Shown: positions 1 through 10,677, numbered from the stretch's first letter. The stretch is 64,000 bases of DNA from Burkholderiales bacterium (GCA_020848075.1 JADLAV010000005.1:62001-126000); one strand, 5' to 3'. Program-made: numbers and translations. The notes: a model not told the origin generated them from the letters alone.

Positions 1-927
1 GACGAACACGCTGCCCTCGAGGGCGTACTCCGGTGCGCCGATCTGCGCGGCGGCGGTGGTGACGAGCCCGTGCCGCGAGGCGATGCGTTCGGCGCCGCAG
101 TGCAGGAGCAGGAAGCAGCCGGTGCCGTAGGTATTCTTGGCGATTCCTGGGGAGTGGCAGGCCTGGCCGAAGAGCGCCGCCTGCTGATCGCCGGCGACGC
201 CGGCGATCGGCACGCGCGCGCCGAGCGCGTCCGGGCTCGAGTGCGCGAGCACGCCGGAGGATGGCGCCACCGTGGGCAGGACCGCGCGCGGCACATCGAA
301 GAGCGCGAGCAGGTCGTCGTCCCACGCGCCGCGCGCGAGGTTGTAGAACAGGGTGCGCGAGGCGTTGGTGACGTCGGTGACGTGCGCCTGGCCGTCGGAG
401 AGCCGCCAGATGAGCCACGAGTCGATCGTGCCGAATGCGAGCTCGCCCGCGCCCGCGCGCGCGCGCGCGCCGGGCACGTGGTCGAGCAGCCATGCGACCT
501 TGGTGCCGGAGAAGTACGGGTCGACGAGGAGCCCGGTGCGCGTGCGGATGAGCTCCTCGTGCCCGTCGCGCACCAGCCGCTCGCAGCGTTCGGCCGTGCG
601 GCGGTCCTGCCAGACGATCGCATTGTGGATCGGCTTCCCGCTGGTGCGCTCCCAGATCACCGCCGTCTCGCGCTGGTTGGCGATGCCGATCGCAGCGAGG
701 TCGGTCGCGCCGATGCCGGCGCGCTCGAGTGCGCCGCGCGCGCAGTCGAGCTGGGTGCGCCAGATCTCCTCCGGATCGTGCTCGACCCAGCCCGGCTCGG
801 GAAAGATCTGGCGGAACTCGGCCTGCGCCGCGCCGCGCACGTGCGCGTGCTCGTCGAACACGATCGCACGCGAGCTCGTGGTGCCCTGGTCGAGCGCGAG
901 CACGTACCTCAAGTTCTCTCCTGACAT
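1..927 (-). CDS. glpK: Glycerol kinase, N-terminal 309 residues (cut by window edge)
   Basis: It phosphorylates glycerol to sn-glycerol 3-phosphate with ATP, in the cytoplasm. Reading the minus strand from ATG 927-925 gives a clean FGGY-kinase N-terminus: DQGTTSSRA (phosphate-binding loop, residue 13 on), then [33 protein letters not shown] and [12 protein letters not shown]. All of these are hallmarks of GlpK rather than xylulokinase. The frame is still open at base 1 (ending EGSVFV), so about 190 C-terminal residues lie outside. It is transcribed away from the rest of the window, and no partner (glpF, glpD) is visible. The start is supported by the usual short lead before the DQGTT loop. 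Confidence 0.93.
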   Translation of the reverse strand, partial: MSGENLRYVLALDQGTTSSRAIVFDEHAHVRGAAQAEFRQIFPEPGWVEHDPEEIWRTQLDCARGALERAGIGATDLAAIGIANQRETAVIWERTSGKPIHNAIVWQDRRTAERCERLVRDGHEELIRTRTGLLVDPYFSGTKVAWLLDHVPGARARAGAGELAFGTIDSWLIWRLSDGQAHVTDVTNASRTLFYNLARGAWDDDLLALFDVPRAVLPTVAPSSGVLAHSSPDALGARVPIAGVAGDQQAALFGQACHSPGIAKNTYGTGCFLLLHCGAERIASRHGLVTTAAAQIGAPEYALEGSVFV

Positions 928-966
928 CGATTCCGTTCGCGCCGATTCTAGCCCGGATGCGTTCGG

Positions 967-1086
967 TTTCTCCCCTCCTCGGAGCGGAGGGGGAGAAAAA
1001 GGTCCCCTCCTCTCCGAGAAGGAGGGGTGTCGCGCGAAGCGTGACGGGGTGGTGTCTGTCCTGTCCCCTCCTCAGAGAGGAGGGAA
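967..1086. repeat. Cluster of three GC-rich inverted repeats (intergenic repeat element)
   Basis: Three stem-loops follow each other: TTTCTCCCCTCC pairing with GGAGGGGGAGAAA (967-998), CCCCTCC pairing with GGAGGGG around a TCTCCGAGAA loop (about 1003-1027), and CCCCTCC again with GGAGGG (about 1074-1086). Between the second and third lies a tail, CGCGAAGCGTGACGGGGTGG. Nearly the same tail recurs at about 47970, next to another CCCC/GGGG palindrome, so this is a dispersed repeat and not just a terminator. It fills most of the gap between glpK and the DUF2889 gene. No transposase is nearby. Confidence 0.6.
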
Positions 1087-1218
1087 GCAGACTTCCCCGC
1101 CGGGTAGGTCTGCGCTCCGGGAATGTCCGTGCAGACCAGCAGTTGCTGCGGGCGGTGTCCAGGCCACGACAAACCGCTGTGCTAACATTTGCCGCTCTGC
1201 ACGATCCGCAGTCGAAGC

Positions 1219-1782
1219 ATGCCTCTGCCCGCGCCTGCCACGTCCCGCTCGCTCACGCACCGCCGCCGCGTGCAGTTCGAAGGCTACAAGCGTGCCGACG
1301 GGCTCTACGACATCGAGGCGCACCTGTACGACGTGAAGCCGGTCGACTACGTGCTCTCCACGGGACTACGGCCGGCGGGAACGCCCATCCACGACATGTG
1401 GATCAGGCTCACGCTCGATTCCGGGTACACCATCGTCGAGGCGGCCGCGCGCACCGAGGCGATGCCCTATCCGGGCGTGTGCGAGCGCATCGCGCCCGAC
1501 TACCGGAAGCTCGTCGGCCTCAACCTGCTGCGCGGGTTCCGCAAGGCGGTGCACGACCTCTTCGCGCACGTGAAAGGTTGCACGCACCTGAACGAGATGC
1601 TGCTGCAGTTCCCGTCCGCGGCGATCCAGGCGCGCGCCGGCGAGAAGATCGACAACGCCGACGATGCAGGCGGCAGGCAGCCGTTCCAGCTCGATCAGTG
1701 CCATGCGCTCGATACGCGCGGCGAAATCGCGCGGCGTTACTACCCGAAGTGGTTCCGCGGCGCGAAAGCCGCCGCCGAGTAG
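1219..1782 (+). CDS. DUF2889 family protein
   Basis: A 187-residue cytoplasmic protein of unknown function, matching DUF2889 as I know the family: an N-terminal RRRVQFEGYKRADGLYDIEAHLYDVK segment (seen here in similar form), then IHDMWIRLTLD, a conserved MPYPGVCERIAP-like stretch with a Cys, GLNLLRGFRKAV and GCTHLNEML. I chose the ATG at 1219 because the family normally starts just before the HRRR motif; an upstream in-frame ATG at 1189 would add ten unlike residues. In many betaproteobacteria this gene sits directly upstream of sucC, as it does here; that is remembered context, not a database result. Confidence 0.8.
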   Translation: MPLPAPATSRSLTHRRRVQFEGYKRADGLYDIEAHLYDVKPVDYVLSTGLRPAGTPIHDMWIRLTLDSGYTIVEAAARTEAMPYPGVCERIAPDYRKLVGLNLLRGFRKAVHDLFAHVKGCTHLNEMLLQFPSAAIQARAGEKIDNADDAGGRQPFQLDQCHALDTRGEIARRYYPKWFRGAKAAAE

Positions 1783-1821
1783 CGCGGCGCGCCGACGCAG
1801 GTCAGATCGCGGGCGCCGGCG

Positions 1822-1835
1822 TTGACGCCAGTCAT
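1822..1835. promoter_or_regulatory. Weak FNR-type box upstream of sucC
   Basis: TTGACGCCAGTCAT fits TTGAY-N4-RTCAA with one mismatch (last base). It lies 55 bp before the sucC start. No convincing -10 hexamer occurs at the 30.5-bp offset seen in the better copies, so this member of the motif set is doubtful. Confidence 0.35.
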
Positions 1836-1889
1836 TGCGGGCGTACTCCGGGTGCCGGAGACTCGCATGCCTAGAGGAGGAGACCGATC

Positions 1890-3055
<1,166 letters not shown>

Positions 3056-3056
<1 letters not shown>

Positions 3057-3937
3057 TGTCGATCCTCATCAACCGCAACACGAAGGTCATCACGCAGGGG
3101 ATCACCGGCAAGACCGGGCAGTTCCACACGCGGATGTGCCGCGACTACGCGAACGGCCGGAACTGCTTCGTCGCCGGCGTGCATCCGAAGAAGGCCGGCG
3201 AGGACTTCGAGGGTATCCCGATCTTCGCGTCGGTGAAGGACGCGAGCGCCGCGACCGGCGCGACCGCGTCGGTAATCTACGTGCCGCCTGCGGGCGCCGC
3301 CGCCGCGATCTGGGAGGCGGTCGAGGCCGGTCTCGAGCTCGTCATCTGCATCACCGAGGGGATTCCGGTGCGCGACATGATCGAGGTGCGCGACCGGATG
3401 CGAAAGCAGCAGAAGAAGACGGTGCTGGTCGGCCCCAACTGCCCGGGGGTGATCACGCCCGACGAGATCAAGATCGGCATCATGCCGGGGCACATCCACA
3501 AGCAGGGACGCATCGGCGTCGTGTCGCGCTCGGGCACGCTCACCTACGAGGCGGTCGCGCAGTTGACCGAGCTCGGCCTCGGCCAGTCGAGCGCGGTCGG
3601 CATCGGCGGCGATCCGGTCAACGGAATGAAACACATCGACGCGCTGCAGCTCTTCAACGCCGATCCGCAGACCGACGCCGTGATCATGATCGGCGAGATC
3701 GGCGGCTCGGACGAGGAGACCGCCGCGCGCTGGGCGAAGGAGCACATGCGCAAGCCGCTGGTGGGCTTCATCGCCGGGGTCACCGCGCCGCCGGGCAAGC
3801 GCATGGGCCACGCCGGGGCGATCATCTCCGGCGGCAAAGGCACCGCGCAGGAAAAGCTCGCCGTCATGGAGGAGTGCGGGATCAAGGTGACCCGCAATCC
3901 GGCGGAGATGGGCAAGCTGTTGAAGTCGGTCCTCTGA
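3056..3937 (+). CDS. sucD: Succinate-CoA ligase, alpha subunit
   Basis: The partner of SucC, carrying the phosphohistidine. It has 293 residues, the usual length. The N-terminal CoA-binding Rossmann domain shows [14 protein letters not shown]; the middle has [11 protein letters not shown] and [10 protein letters not shown]; the active-site histidine is His252 in [12 protein letters not shown]. The ATG overlaps the sucC stop (TGATG), which implies translational coupling. In betaproteobacteria I know, sucD is commonly followed by a TerC gene and a pilin gene. Here those two occur only at 30439 and 60863, so the stretch after 3937 may be an insertion into that order. Confidence 0.93.
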
Positions 3938-3943
3938 CCGCGC

Positions 3944-4870
3944 ATGACGGCGGCGGAGCGGGATGACGAGCGCGGCGTGCGCGCCTGCTCGCGACGCCGC
4001 TTTCTCTTCTCCGCGGCGGCCGCGGTGCTCGCCGGATGCGCCGAGTTGCCTGCGCTTCCGCCCGCTCGCGAGAGCGGGCACGCGAGCATCAACGGCACGC
4101 GGCTCTACTACGAAGCGGCCGGCGCGGGCGAGACAGTGGTGCTCCTGCACGCGTTCACCCTCGATACGCGCATGTGGGACGACCAGTTCGACGCGCTCGC
4201 GCGGCGCTACCGCGCCGTCCGATATGACGCGCGCGGATTCGGCCGATCGGACGTTCCGCGCGCCGGCGAGCCGTACTCGCATGCCGACGACCTGGCTGCG
4301 CTCCTGGATCATCTCGGCGTGCCCGATGCGCACGTGGTCGGCGCATCGATGGGCGGACGCTTCGCCATCGACTTCGCATTGACGCATGCCGCGCGGGTGC
4401 ACAGCCTGGCGCTCGTCGATCCGGTGATCGGCGGGTGGCCGTGGTCCCGACGGTGGCTGCAGAGCTACGCTCCGGTCCTGCGAGCCGCCCGGAAGCACGA
4501 CGTGCAGGCGGCCAAGGCGGCATGGCTCGCGCACGACCTCTTCGCCCGGGCCCGAGAGCAACCCGGTATCGCCCGGCGTCTCGAGCAAATGGTGAGCGAC
4601 TACTCCGGCTGGCACTTCCTGAACGCGGATCCGGAGCGGACGGTCGCGCCGCCGGCAGTATCGCAGCTCGGCCGCGTGCGCTCGCCGACGCTGGCGATCG
4701 TCGGCGAGCGGGATCTCGGCGACTTCCAACTCATCGCCGAACGCATCGCGGGCGGCGTTGCCGGCGCGAGGCGCGTCACGGTCCCCGCGGCCGGACACCT
4801 CGCGAACATGGAAGCGCCCGATCGCGTCCGTGAATTGCTGATCGGCTTTCTCGACGGGCAGGCGGGCTGA
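3944..4870 (+). CDS. Alpha/beta hydrolase with Tat/lipoprotein signal
   Basis: A 308-residue serine hydrolase of unknown substrate, predicted outside the cytoplasm. The N-terminus has a twin-arginine run (SRRRFLF, residues 16-22), a hydrophobic Ala stretch and a lipobox, LAGC, with Cys32 as the lipidation site. The fold shows the oxyanion segment LLHAFTLDTRMWDDQ, the nucleophile elbow GASMGG (Ser135), an acid-loop Asp in VGERDLGD and the catalytic His285 in AAGHLANMEAP. The pattern resembles 3-oxoadipate enol-lactonase or haloperoxidase-type hydrolases. It starts only seven bases after sucD and may be read through from it, but nothing else ties it to the TCA cycle. Confidence 0.8.
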   Translation: MTAAERDDERGVRACSRRRFLFSAAAAVLAGCAELPALPPARESGHASINGTRLYYEAAGAGETVVLLHAFTLDTRMWDDQFDALARRYRAVRYDARGFGRSDVPRAGEPYSHADDLAALLDHLGVPDAHVVGASMGGRFAIDFALTHAARVHSLALVDPVIGGWPWSRRWLQSYAPVLRAARKHDVQAAKAAWLAHDLFARAREQPGIARRLEQMVSDYSGWHFLNADPERTVAPPAVSQLGRVRSPTLAIVGERDLGDFQLIAERIAGGVAGARRVTVPAAGHLANMEAPDRVRELLIGFLDGQAG

Positions 4871-4934
4871 TCGACGCATCGAGGGCCTGACCCCCGCGGC
4901 GCGATGCCCATGCATCGCGCGCGGGTTTGGTGCG

Positions 4935-4977
4935 TTGATCGCGGTCAAGTGTGCGCGTGCGCGCTTGGGTCTAACAT
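4935..4977 (+). promoter_or_regulatory. FNR-type box and promoter of the formate dehydrogenase operon
   Basis: TTGATCGCGGTCAA (4935-4948) is a perfect TTGAY-N4-RTCAA palindrome. A -10-like TAACAT follows at 4972-4977. The centre of the box to the first base of the -10 is 30.5 bp, which places the box near -42 of the implied start, the class II activator position. The same spacing recurs before fhs, tctC and oxc. Confidence 0.65.
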
Positions 4978-5037
4978 GATCGACGTGCCGATGGCGCGAT
5001 GCAGCAGGCCGCGCACGGGACCTGCGAAAGGCAATCG

Positions 5038-6807
5038 ATGAACGATCGCATGTCGGGCGGAAGCGCCCCATCCGGAAAGACCAAGGTTCGGGCGGCGCCG
5101 CGGGGCCGCGGGGTGGATCCGCGAGCGCTCGCCGAAGTGCAGGCGTTGCTCGGCTCGGCGCCGCGCCGGCGCGACCTGCTGATCGAGCACCTGCACCGGA
5201 TCCAGGACTGCTATGGCTGCATCTCGGGCGCTCACCTCGCCGCGCTCGCGCAGGAGATGCGCCTTGCGCTCACCGAGGTCTACGAAGTCGCCACCTTCTA
5301 CCATCACTTCGACGTGGTGAAGGAAGGCGGCGCGGGGGGTGAAGAGGCTCCCGCTCAGATCACCGTGCGCGTGTGTGATTCCATCGCGTGCGAGCTTGCG
5401 GGCGCGCGCGCGCTGCTCGAGCGGCTGCCTGCAGCGCTCGGCAAGGACGTGCGCGTGATCCCTGCTCCGTGCATCGGCCGCTGCGAGTCCGCGCCGGCCG
5501 TGGTGGTCGGCCGGCACCCGGTCCTGCAGGCTACGCCGGACGCGGTGAAGGCGCTGGTCGCGAAGGGCGCGCTCGACCATCCGGATGCGAAGCCGGTGAA
5601 GGCGGCGCCGCACGTGAATGCAAGCGCGTACAGCGCGACGCGCACCGTGAGTCCTGGCTACGTCGACTACGATGCTTACCGCGCCGGGGGAGGTTATCGT
5701 CTGATCGCCGACTGCCTCGCCGGCAAGCGCACGCGCGAGGAGGTCACCAGGACGATGGAGGATGCCGGCCTGCGCGGTCTCGGCGGCGCAGGCTTCCCGG
5801 CAGGGCGCAAGTGGCGCATCGTCGCCGCGGAGCCGGCGCCGCGCCTGATGGCGGTGAACATCGACGAGGGTGAGCCCGGAACCTTCAAGGACCGCTACTT
5901 CCTCGAGCGCGACCCGCACCGCTTCCTCGAGGGCATGCTGGTTGCGGCATGGGCCGCCGGCGTGGGCGAGATCTACGTCTACCTGCGTGATGAGTATGCG
6001 GGCTGCCGCGCGCTCCTCGCGCACGAGCTCGCCCGGCTGCAGGCCGCGCCACCGTGCGCGCTGCCGCCGATCCACCTGCGGCGCGGCGCGGGCGCCTACA
6101 TCTGCGGCGAAGAGTCGGCGATGATCGAATCGATCGAGGGCAAGCGCGGCATGCCGCGGCTGCGCCCCCCCTACGTCGCGCAGGTCGGCCTCTTCGGCCA
6201 TCCGACGCTCGAGCACAACATGGAGACGGTCTTCTGGGTGCGCGAGATCATCGAGCGCGGGGCGGCCTGGTTCTCCGGCCACGGCCGCCGCGGCCGCAAG
6301 GGCCTGCGATCGTTCTCGGTCTCGGGGCGCGTCAACAAGCCCGGCGTTCACGTCGCGCCCGCGGGGATCACCGTGCGCGAGCTGATCGACGAGCACTGCG
6401 GCGGCATGCTCGACGGGCACCAGCTCTACGCGTATCTGCCGGGCGGGGCTTCCGGCGGCATTCTGCCCGCGGCCATGGCCGACCTCCCGCTCGACTTCGG
6501 CACGTTGAACCAGTACGGCTGCTTCATCGGCTCGGCGGCGATCGTGATTCTCTCGCAGCACGACCGCGCGGTGGACGCCGCGAGAAACCTCGTTCGCTTC
6601 TTCCGCGACGAGTCGTGCGGGCAGTGCACGCCGTGCCGAGTGGGCACCGCCAAGGCGTTCGCGCTGATGGAGAAGGAACGCTGGGACAAGCCGCTCCTCG
6701 AGGAGCTCTGCCAGGCGATGGCGGACGCGTCGATCTGCGGTCTGGGGCAGGCCGCGCCGAACCCGATCCGGTGCGTGGTGAAGTACTTCGCGCACGAGCT
6801 GGAATAG
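5038..6807 (+). CDS. NAD-dependent formate dehydrogenase, fused gamma-beta subunit (FdsG-FdsB type)
   Basis: The electron-output arm of a soluble NAD-linked formate dehydrogenase: electrons leave the molybdenum subunit and reduce NAD+ at FMN. It is a fusion of a NuoE-like domain (about residues 20-170) and a NuoF-like domain (190-589). The NuoE part has its [2Fe-2S] cysteines as CDSIAC and CIGRC. The NuoF part has the NADH/FMN loops GLRGLGGAGFPAGRKW and NIDEGEPGTFKDRY, then GAYICGEESA, and the [4Fe-4S] set SCGQCTPC with a distal Cys in SICGLGQ. I start at ATG 5038, behind GAAAGG; an upstream in-frame ATG at 4999 lacks a ribosome site. It lies 12 bp before the catalytic subunit gene. HoxEF or Nuo modules are alternatives, excluded by that neighbour. 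Confidence 0.88.
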   Translation: MNDRMSGGSAPSGKTKVRAAPRGRGVDPRALAEVQALLGSAPRRRDLLIEHLHRIQDCYGCISGAHLAALAQEMRLALTEVYEVATFYHHFDVVKEGGAGGEEAPAQITVRVCDSIACELAGARALLERLPAALGKDVRVIPAPCIGRCESAPAVVVGRHPVLQATPDAVKALVAKGALDHPDAKPVKAAPHVNASAYSATRTVSPGYVDYDAYRAGGGYRLIADCLAGKRTREEVTRTMEDAGLRGLGGAGFPAGRKWRIVAAEPAPRLMAVNIDEGEPGTFKDRYFLERDPHRFLEGMLVAAWAAGVGEIYVYLRDEYAGCRALLAHELARLQAAPPCALPPIHLRRGAGAYICGEESAMIESIEGKRGMPRLRPPYVAQVGLFGHPTLEHNMETVFWVREIIERGAAWFSGHGRRGRKGLRSFSVSGRVNKPGVHVAPAGITVRELIDEHCGGMLDGHQLYAYLPGGASGGILPAAMADLPLDFGTLNQYGCFIGSAAIVILSQHDRAVDAARNLVRFFRDESCGQCTPCRVGTAKAFALMEKERWDKPLLEELCQAMADASICGLGQAAPNPIRCVVKYFAHELE

Positions 6808-6819
6808 CAAGGAGTCGAC

Positions 6820-9630
6820 ATGGAACGCACCAGCGCAGCGCAGACGGCGGCGATGCCGGTGGAGTTCAAGCTGAACGGCAAGCCCGTGGTCGGCCGAGCC
6901 GACGAGACGATCCTGCAGACGGCGCGCCACCACGGCGTCGAGATCCCGCACCTCTGCTACAAGGAGGGCCTGCGGCCGGACGGCAATTGCCGCGCGTGCG
7001 TGGTCGAGATCAAGGGCGAGCGCGTGCTCGCGCCATCGTGCTGCCGCTACCCGCAGGCCGGCATGGAGGTGACGACCGACAGCGCGCGCGCGCGCGCTTC
7101 GCAGAAGATGGTGCTCGAGCTCTTGCTGTCCGACGTGGCGGACACCGAGTACACGCTCGGCTCGGAGCTCGATCGATGGGCCAAGGCGCTCGCGATCGGC
7201 AAGCCGCGCTTTCCCGGCCGCAGCCAGCCCGCGGCCGATCCTTCGCATCCGGCGATCGCGGTGAACCTCGATGCCTGCATCCAGTGCACGCGCTGCCTGC
7301 GCGCGTGTCGCGAGGAGCAGGTGAACGACGTCATCGGCTACGCGTTCCGTGGCGAGCACTCGAAGATCGTCTTCGACTTCGACGATCCGATGGGGGCTTC
7401 GACCTGCGTCGGGTGCGGCGAGTGCGTGCAGGCATGTCCCACCGGCGCGCTCGCGCCCGCGCGCGGCGTGGCATTGGTGCAGGCCGACCGGACCGTCGAC
7501 TCGGTGTGCCCGTTCTGCGGCGTCGGCTGTCAGCTCACCTACCACGTCAAGGACAACCGGATCCTCTACGTGCAGGGCCGCGACGGTCCGGCGAACCGCG
7601 GCCGCCTGTGCGTCAAGGGCCGCTACGGCTTCGACTACGCGCATCACCCGCAGCGGCTGACGCGGCCGCTCGTGCGCAGACCGGATGCGCCGAAGTCGGG
7701 CGACTTCACGATCGACCCGGAGAACTGGCGCGAAGCGTTCCGGGAGGCGAGCTGGGACGAGGCGCTCGACTTGGCCGCGGGAGGGTTGCGGCGAGTCCTC
7801 GACGCGCACGGCAAGGGCGCGCTCGCCGGCTTCGGCTCGGCGAAGGGCACGAACGAAGAGGCGTATCTCTTCCAGAAGCTGGTACGGACCGGCTTCGGGT
7901 CGAACAACGTCGACCACTGCACGCGCCTCTGCCACGCGTCGAGCGTCGCCGCGCTGATGGAGAGCATCAGCTCGGGCGCGGTTTCCAACCCGGTGCGCGA
8001 CGTGGCACAGGCCGACGTCGTATTCCTGATCGGCTCCAATCCGACCGTGAACCATCCGGTCGCCGCCACCTGGATGAAGAACGCGATGAAGCGGGGCACG
8101 CGTTTCATCATTGCCGACCCGCGCCGCACCGAGCTTGCCCGGCACGCGTGGCGATTCCTCCAGTTCCATCCGGATGCCGACGTGGCGCTCCTGAACGCGA
8201 TGCTGCACACGATCGTGACCGAGGGGCTGGTGAACGAGGCCTTCGTGCACGACCGGACCTCCGGCTACGAGGAGCTCAGGAAGAACGTCGCGAAGTTCAG
8301 CCCCGAGGCGATGGCGCCGGTCTGCGGCATCCCGGCCGGGACGATCCGCGAGGTGGCGCGCGCGTACGCGACCTCCAAGGGGTCGATGATCCTGTGGGGC
8401 ATGGGTGTCTCGCAGCACGTGCACGGCACCGACAACGCGCGCTGCCTGATCGCGCTCGCGCTCGCAACCGGCCAGATCGGCCGGCCCGGCACCGGCCTCC
8501 ATCCGCTGCGCGGGCAGAACAACGTGCAGGGCGCATCGGACTCGGGGCTCATCCCGATGTTGTTTCCCGACTACCAGCGCGTCGACAGCCCGGAGGCACG
8601 GGCGCGGTTCGAGAAGCTGTGGGGTGTCCCGCTCGACCCGAAGCCCGGGCTCACCGTGGTCGAGATCATGGACGCGGCCTACGCAGGGAAGATTCGCGGC
8701 ATGTACATCGTGGGCGAGAACCCCGCGCTCTCCGACCCCGATGCGCACCATGCGCGCGCGGGTCTGGCGAATCTCGAGCACCTGGTCGTGCAGGACATCT
8801 TCCTCACCGAGACGGCCTATCTCGCCGACGTCGTGCTTCCGGCCACCGCGTGGCCGGAGAAGGCCGGCACGGTGACGAACACCGACCGCCTAGTGCAGCT
8901 CGGTCGCAAGGCGCTCGAGCCGCCCGGCGAGGCGCGCGAGGACCTGTGGATCGTCGTCGAGATGGCGAAGCGGCTCGGATTGCCGTGGCGCTACGCGCAC
9001 CCGCGCGAGGTGTTCGAAGAGATGCGACGGGGCATGGACTCGATCGCGGGCATCACCTGGGAGCGGCTCGAGCGTGACTCGGCGGTGACCTATCCGTGCG
9101 AGAACGAGGGCGATCCCGGGCAGCCGGTCGTGTTCGTCGACCGCTTCCCGACCGCGACCGGGCGGGCGAAGTTCGCGCCCGCCGACCTGATCTCCGCGGC
9201 CGAGCGACCCGACGAGCGCTATCCGATGGTGCTGATCACCGGACGCCAGCTCGAGCACTGGCACACCGGCGCGATGACGCGCCGCGCCGGAGTGCTCGAC
9301 GCGCTCGAGCCCGAACCGGTGGTTTCGATCCATCCGCTCGATCTCGACCGGTTGCGCGCGAAGCCCGGCGACGTCGTGACCGTCGAGTCGCGGCGCGGGA
9401 AGATCTCGCTCTACGCGCGCGCCGACGAGGGGACGCCGCCGGGCGCGGTGTTCATCCCCTTCTGCTACTACGAGGCGGCGGCGAACACGCTCACCAACCC
9501 GGTGCTCGACCCGTTCGGAAAGATCCCGGAGCTCAAGTACTGCGCGGTGCGCGTGACCAGAGGCGGGCCGCAGCCGGTGCAGGCGAGCTACGGCGGCGGG
9601 CAAGCGCTCGCCGCGCCGGCGACCGCCTAG
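6820..9630 (+). CDS. NAD-dependent formate dehydrogenase, molybdenum catalytic subunit (FdsA type)
   Basis: It oxidises formate to CO2. The 936 residues divide into a [2Fe-2S] domain (residues 12-90; HLCYKEGLRPDGNCRAC), a NuoG-like His/Cys segment, a two-cluster ferredoxin domain (CIQCTRCLRAC and CVGCGECVQAC, about 150-215), the Mo-enzyme [4Fe-4S] motif CPFCGVGC (about 230), and the bis-MGD catalytic domain ending in a MopB C-terminal barrel. The motif CTRLCHAS places Cys371-His372 where formate dehydrogenases carry the Mo-ligating Cys (or Sec) and its His, so this is a Cys enzyme. AAGGAG precedes the ATG. The accessory genes fdsC and fdsD, and molybdenum cofactor genes, are not in the window. 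Together with 5038-6807 it is the terminal step for formate made by the C1 and oxalate genes. Confidence 0.9.
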   Translation: MERTSAAQTAAMPVEFKLNGKPVVGRADETILQTARHHGVEIPHLCYKEGLRPDGNCRACVVEIKGERVLAPSCCRYPQAGMEVTTDSARARASQKMVLELLLSDVADTEYTLGSELDRWAKALAIGKPRFPGRSQPAADPSHPAIAVNLDACIQCTRCLRACREEQVNDVIGYAFRGEHSKIVFDFDDPMGASTCVGCGECVQACPTGALAPARGVALVQADRTVDSVCPFCGVGCQLTYHVKDNRILYVQGRDGPANRGRLCVKGRYGFDYAHHPQRLTRPLVRRPDAPKSGDFTIDPENWREAFREASWDEALDLAAGGLRRVLDAHGKGALAGFGSAKGTNEEAYLFQKLVRTGFGSNNVDHCTRLCHASSVAALMESISSGAVSNPVRDVAQADVVFLIGSNPTVNHPVAATWMKNAMKRGTRFIIADPRRTELARHAWRFLQFHPDADVALLNAMLHTIVTEGLVNEAFVHDRTSGYEELRKNVAKFSPEAMAPVCGIPAGTIREVARAYATSKGSMILWGMGVSQHVHGTDNARCLIALALATGQIGRPGTGLHPLRGQNNVQGASDSGLIPMLFPDYQRVDSPEARARFEKLWGVPLDPKPGLTVVEIMDAAYAGKIRGMYIVGENPALSDPDAHHARAGLANLEHLVVQDIFLTETAYLADVVLPATAWPEKAGTVTNTDRLVQLGRKALEPPGEAREDLWIVVEMAKRLGLPWRYAHPREVFEEMRRGMDSIAGITWERLERDSAVTYPCENEGDPGQPVVFVDRFPTATGRAKFAPADLISAAERPDERYPMVLITGRQLEHWHTGAMTRRAGVLDALEPEPVVSIHPLDLDRLRAKPGDVVTVESRRGKISLYARADEGTPPGAVFIPFCYYEAAANTLTNPVLDPFGKIPELKYCAVRVTRGGPQPVQASYGGGQALAAPATA

Positions 9631-9743
9631 ACGACCCAGTACTGCGCGACGTACGGCGCAGGAGCGGCACGCGCGGCGGCGCCGTCGCGTGCGCCGTGCG
9701 GCCGCCGCGGGCGAGGTGGAAAGATCCGCCCGACAGCGAGTAA

Positions 9744-9761
9744 CATACCAGCCGCATACCA
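9744..9761. promoter_or_regulatory. Direct-repeat operator upstream of the PanB-like gene
   Basis: CATACCA-GCCG-CATACCA: two identical heptamers with an 11-bp period, about one helical turn, overlapping a -10-like TAACAT (9741-9746). Related sites occur at 11398-11415 (inverse orientation) and 18432-18449. The obvious candidate binder is the GntR-family regulator encoded just downstream. A strong GGGGAGG ribosome site follows at 9773-9779. Confidence 0.6.
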
Positions 9762-9781
9762 ACCGGCGTGCAGGGGAGGCC

Positions 9782-10651
9782 ATGGCAGAAGGCGAGCGCA
9801 AGAAGCGGACGCTCAGCGAGATCCGCGACTCGAAGCGGACGGGCGAGAAGATGGTGTACACGTCGGTGCTCGATTACACCTCGGCCAAGTGGGCGGAGGC
9901 GGCCGGTGTCGACGTGTGCGTGGTCGGCGACAGCCTGGCGATGACCTGCCACGGCCACCCCAACACCATCCCCGCGACGATGGACATGATGGTCCTGCAT
10001 TCGCAGGCGGTGCGCCGCGGCGCGTCCAGCACGTTCGTGCTCGGCTGCATGCCGTACCAGAGCTACAACACGGTGGACCGCGCCCTCGTGAACGCGACGC
10101 GCTTCATGCAGGAGGCGCTCTGCGACGCGGTCAAGCCGCAGGGCGGCAAGAGCCAGGCGCACATTCTGAAGGCGCTCGTCGACGCGGGCATCCCGACCGC
10201 TTCGCACATCGGCCTCACGCCGCACACGATCGCCATGTTCGGGGGCTTCCGGATCCAGGGCCGCACCGCCGAGGCGGCGATGAAGATCCTGGAGGACGCG
10301 CTCGCGATCCAGGACGCCGGCTGCTTCATGCTGGAGTTCGAGGCGGTGCCGGCGAAGATCGCCAAGATCATCAGCGAGCAGCTCGAGATTCCGACGATCG
10401 GGATCGGGGCGGGCGGCGGTACCGACGGCCAGATCCTGCTCTCCTACGACCTGCTCGGCGTGTTCACCGACTTCAAACCGAAGTTCACGAAGCGCTATGC
10501 GAACCTCACCGAGGTCGCCGTGAACGGCCTGCAGGCCTACGTGAAGGAGGTGAAGGAGGGCAGGTTCCCGGACGACGATCACGCCTACGGCGTGGACGAA
10601 AAGGAGTACGAGAAATTCCTCGGCTTGGTACAAAAGCGCCGGCACGCCTAG
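9782..10651 (+). CDS. Divergent ketopantoate hydroxymethyltransferase (PanB) homologue
   Basis: A PanB-fold protein of 289 residues, about 25 longer than E. coli PanB. PanB adds a hydroxymethyl group from 5,10-methylene-THF to a 2-oxo acid. Conserved parts are VGDSLAM (Asp50), GHIGLTPHT-like and IGIGAGGGTDGQIL, and a Glu (Glu187) in FEAVP at the general-base position. Two metal-site residues known from E. coli PanB differ: the Asp of ADLPF is Cys89 in GCMPY, and the Glu of KIEGG is Gln120 in KPQGG, although its Lys (Lys118) is kept. With its own operator, a regulator behind it and C1 genes around it, a role in C1 transfer to another acceptor is more likely than pantothenate synthesis. No panC is adjacent. 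Confidence 0.75.
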   Translation: MAEGERKKRTLSEIRDSKRTGEKMVYTSVLDYTSAKWAEAAGVDVCVVGDSLAMTCHGHPNTIPATMDMMVLHSQAVRRGASSTFVLGCMPYQSYNTVDRALVNATRFMQEALCDAVKPQGGKSQAHILKALVDAGIPTASHIGLTPHTIAMFGGFRIQGRTAEAAMKILEDALAIQDAGCFMLEFEAVPAKIAKIISEQLEIPTIGIGAGGGTDGQILLSYDLLGVFTDFKPKFTKRYANLTEVAVNGLQAYVKEVKEGRFPDDDHAYGVDEKEYEKFLGLVQKRRHA

Positions 10652-10677
10652 CGCCGCGCGCGCGGCCCGCGCGCGGC

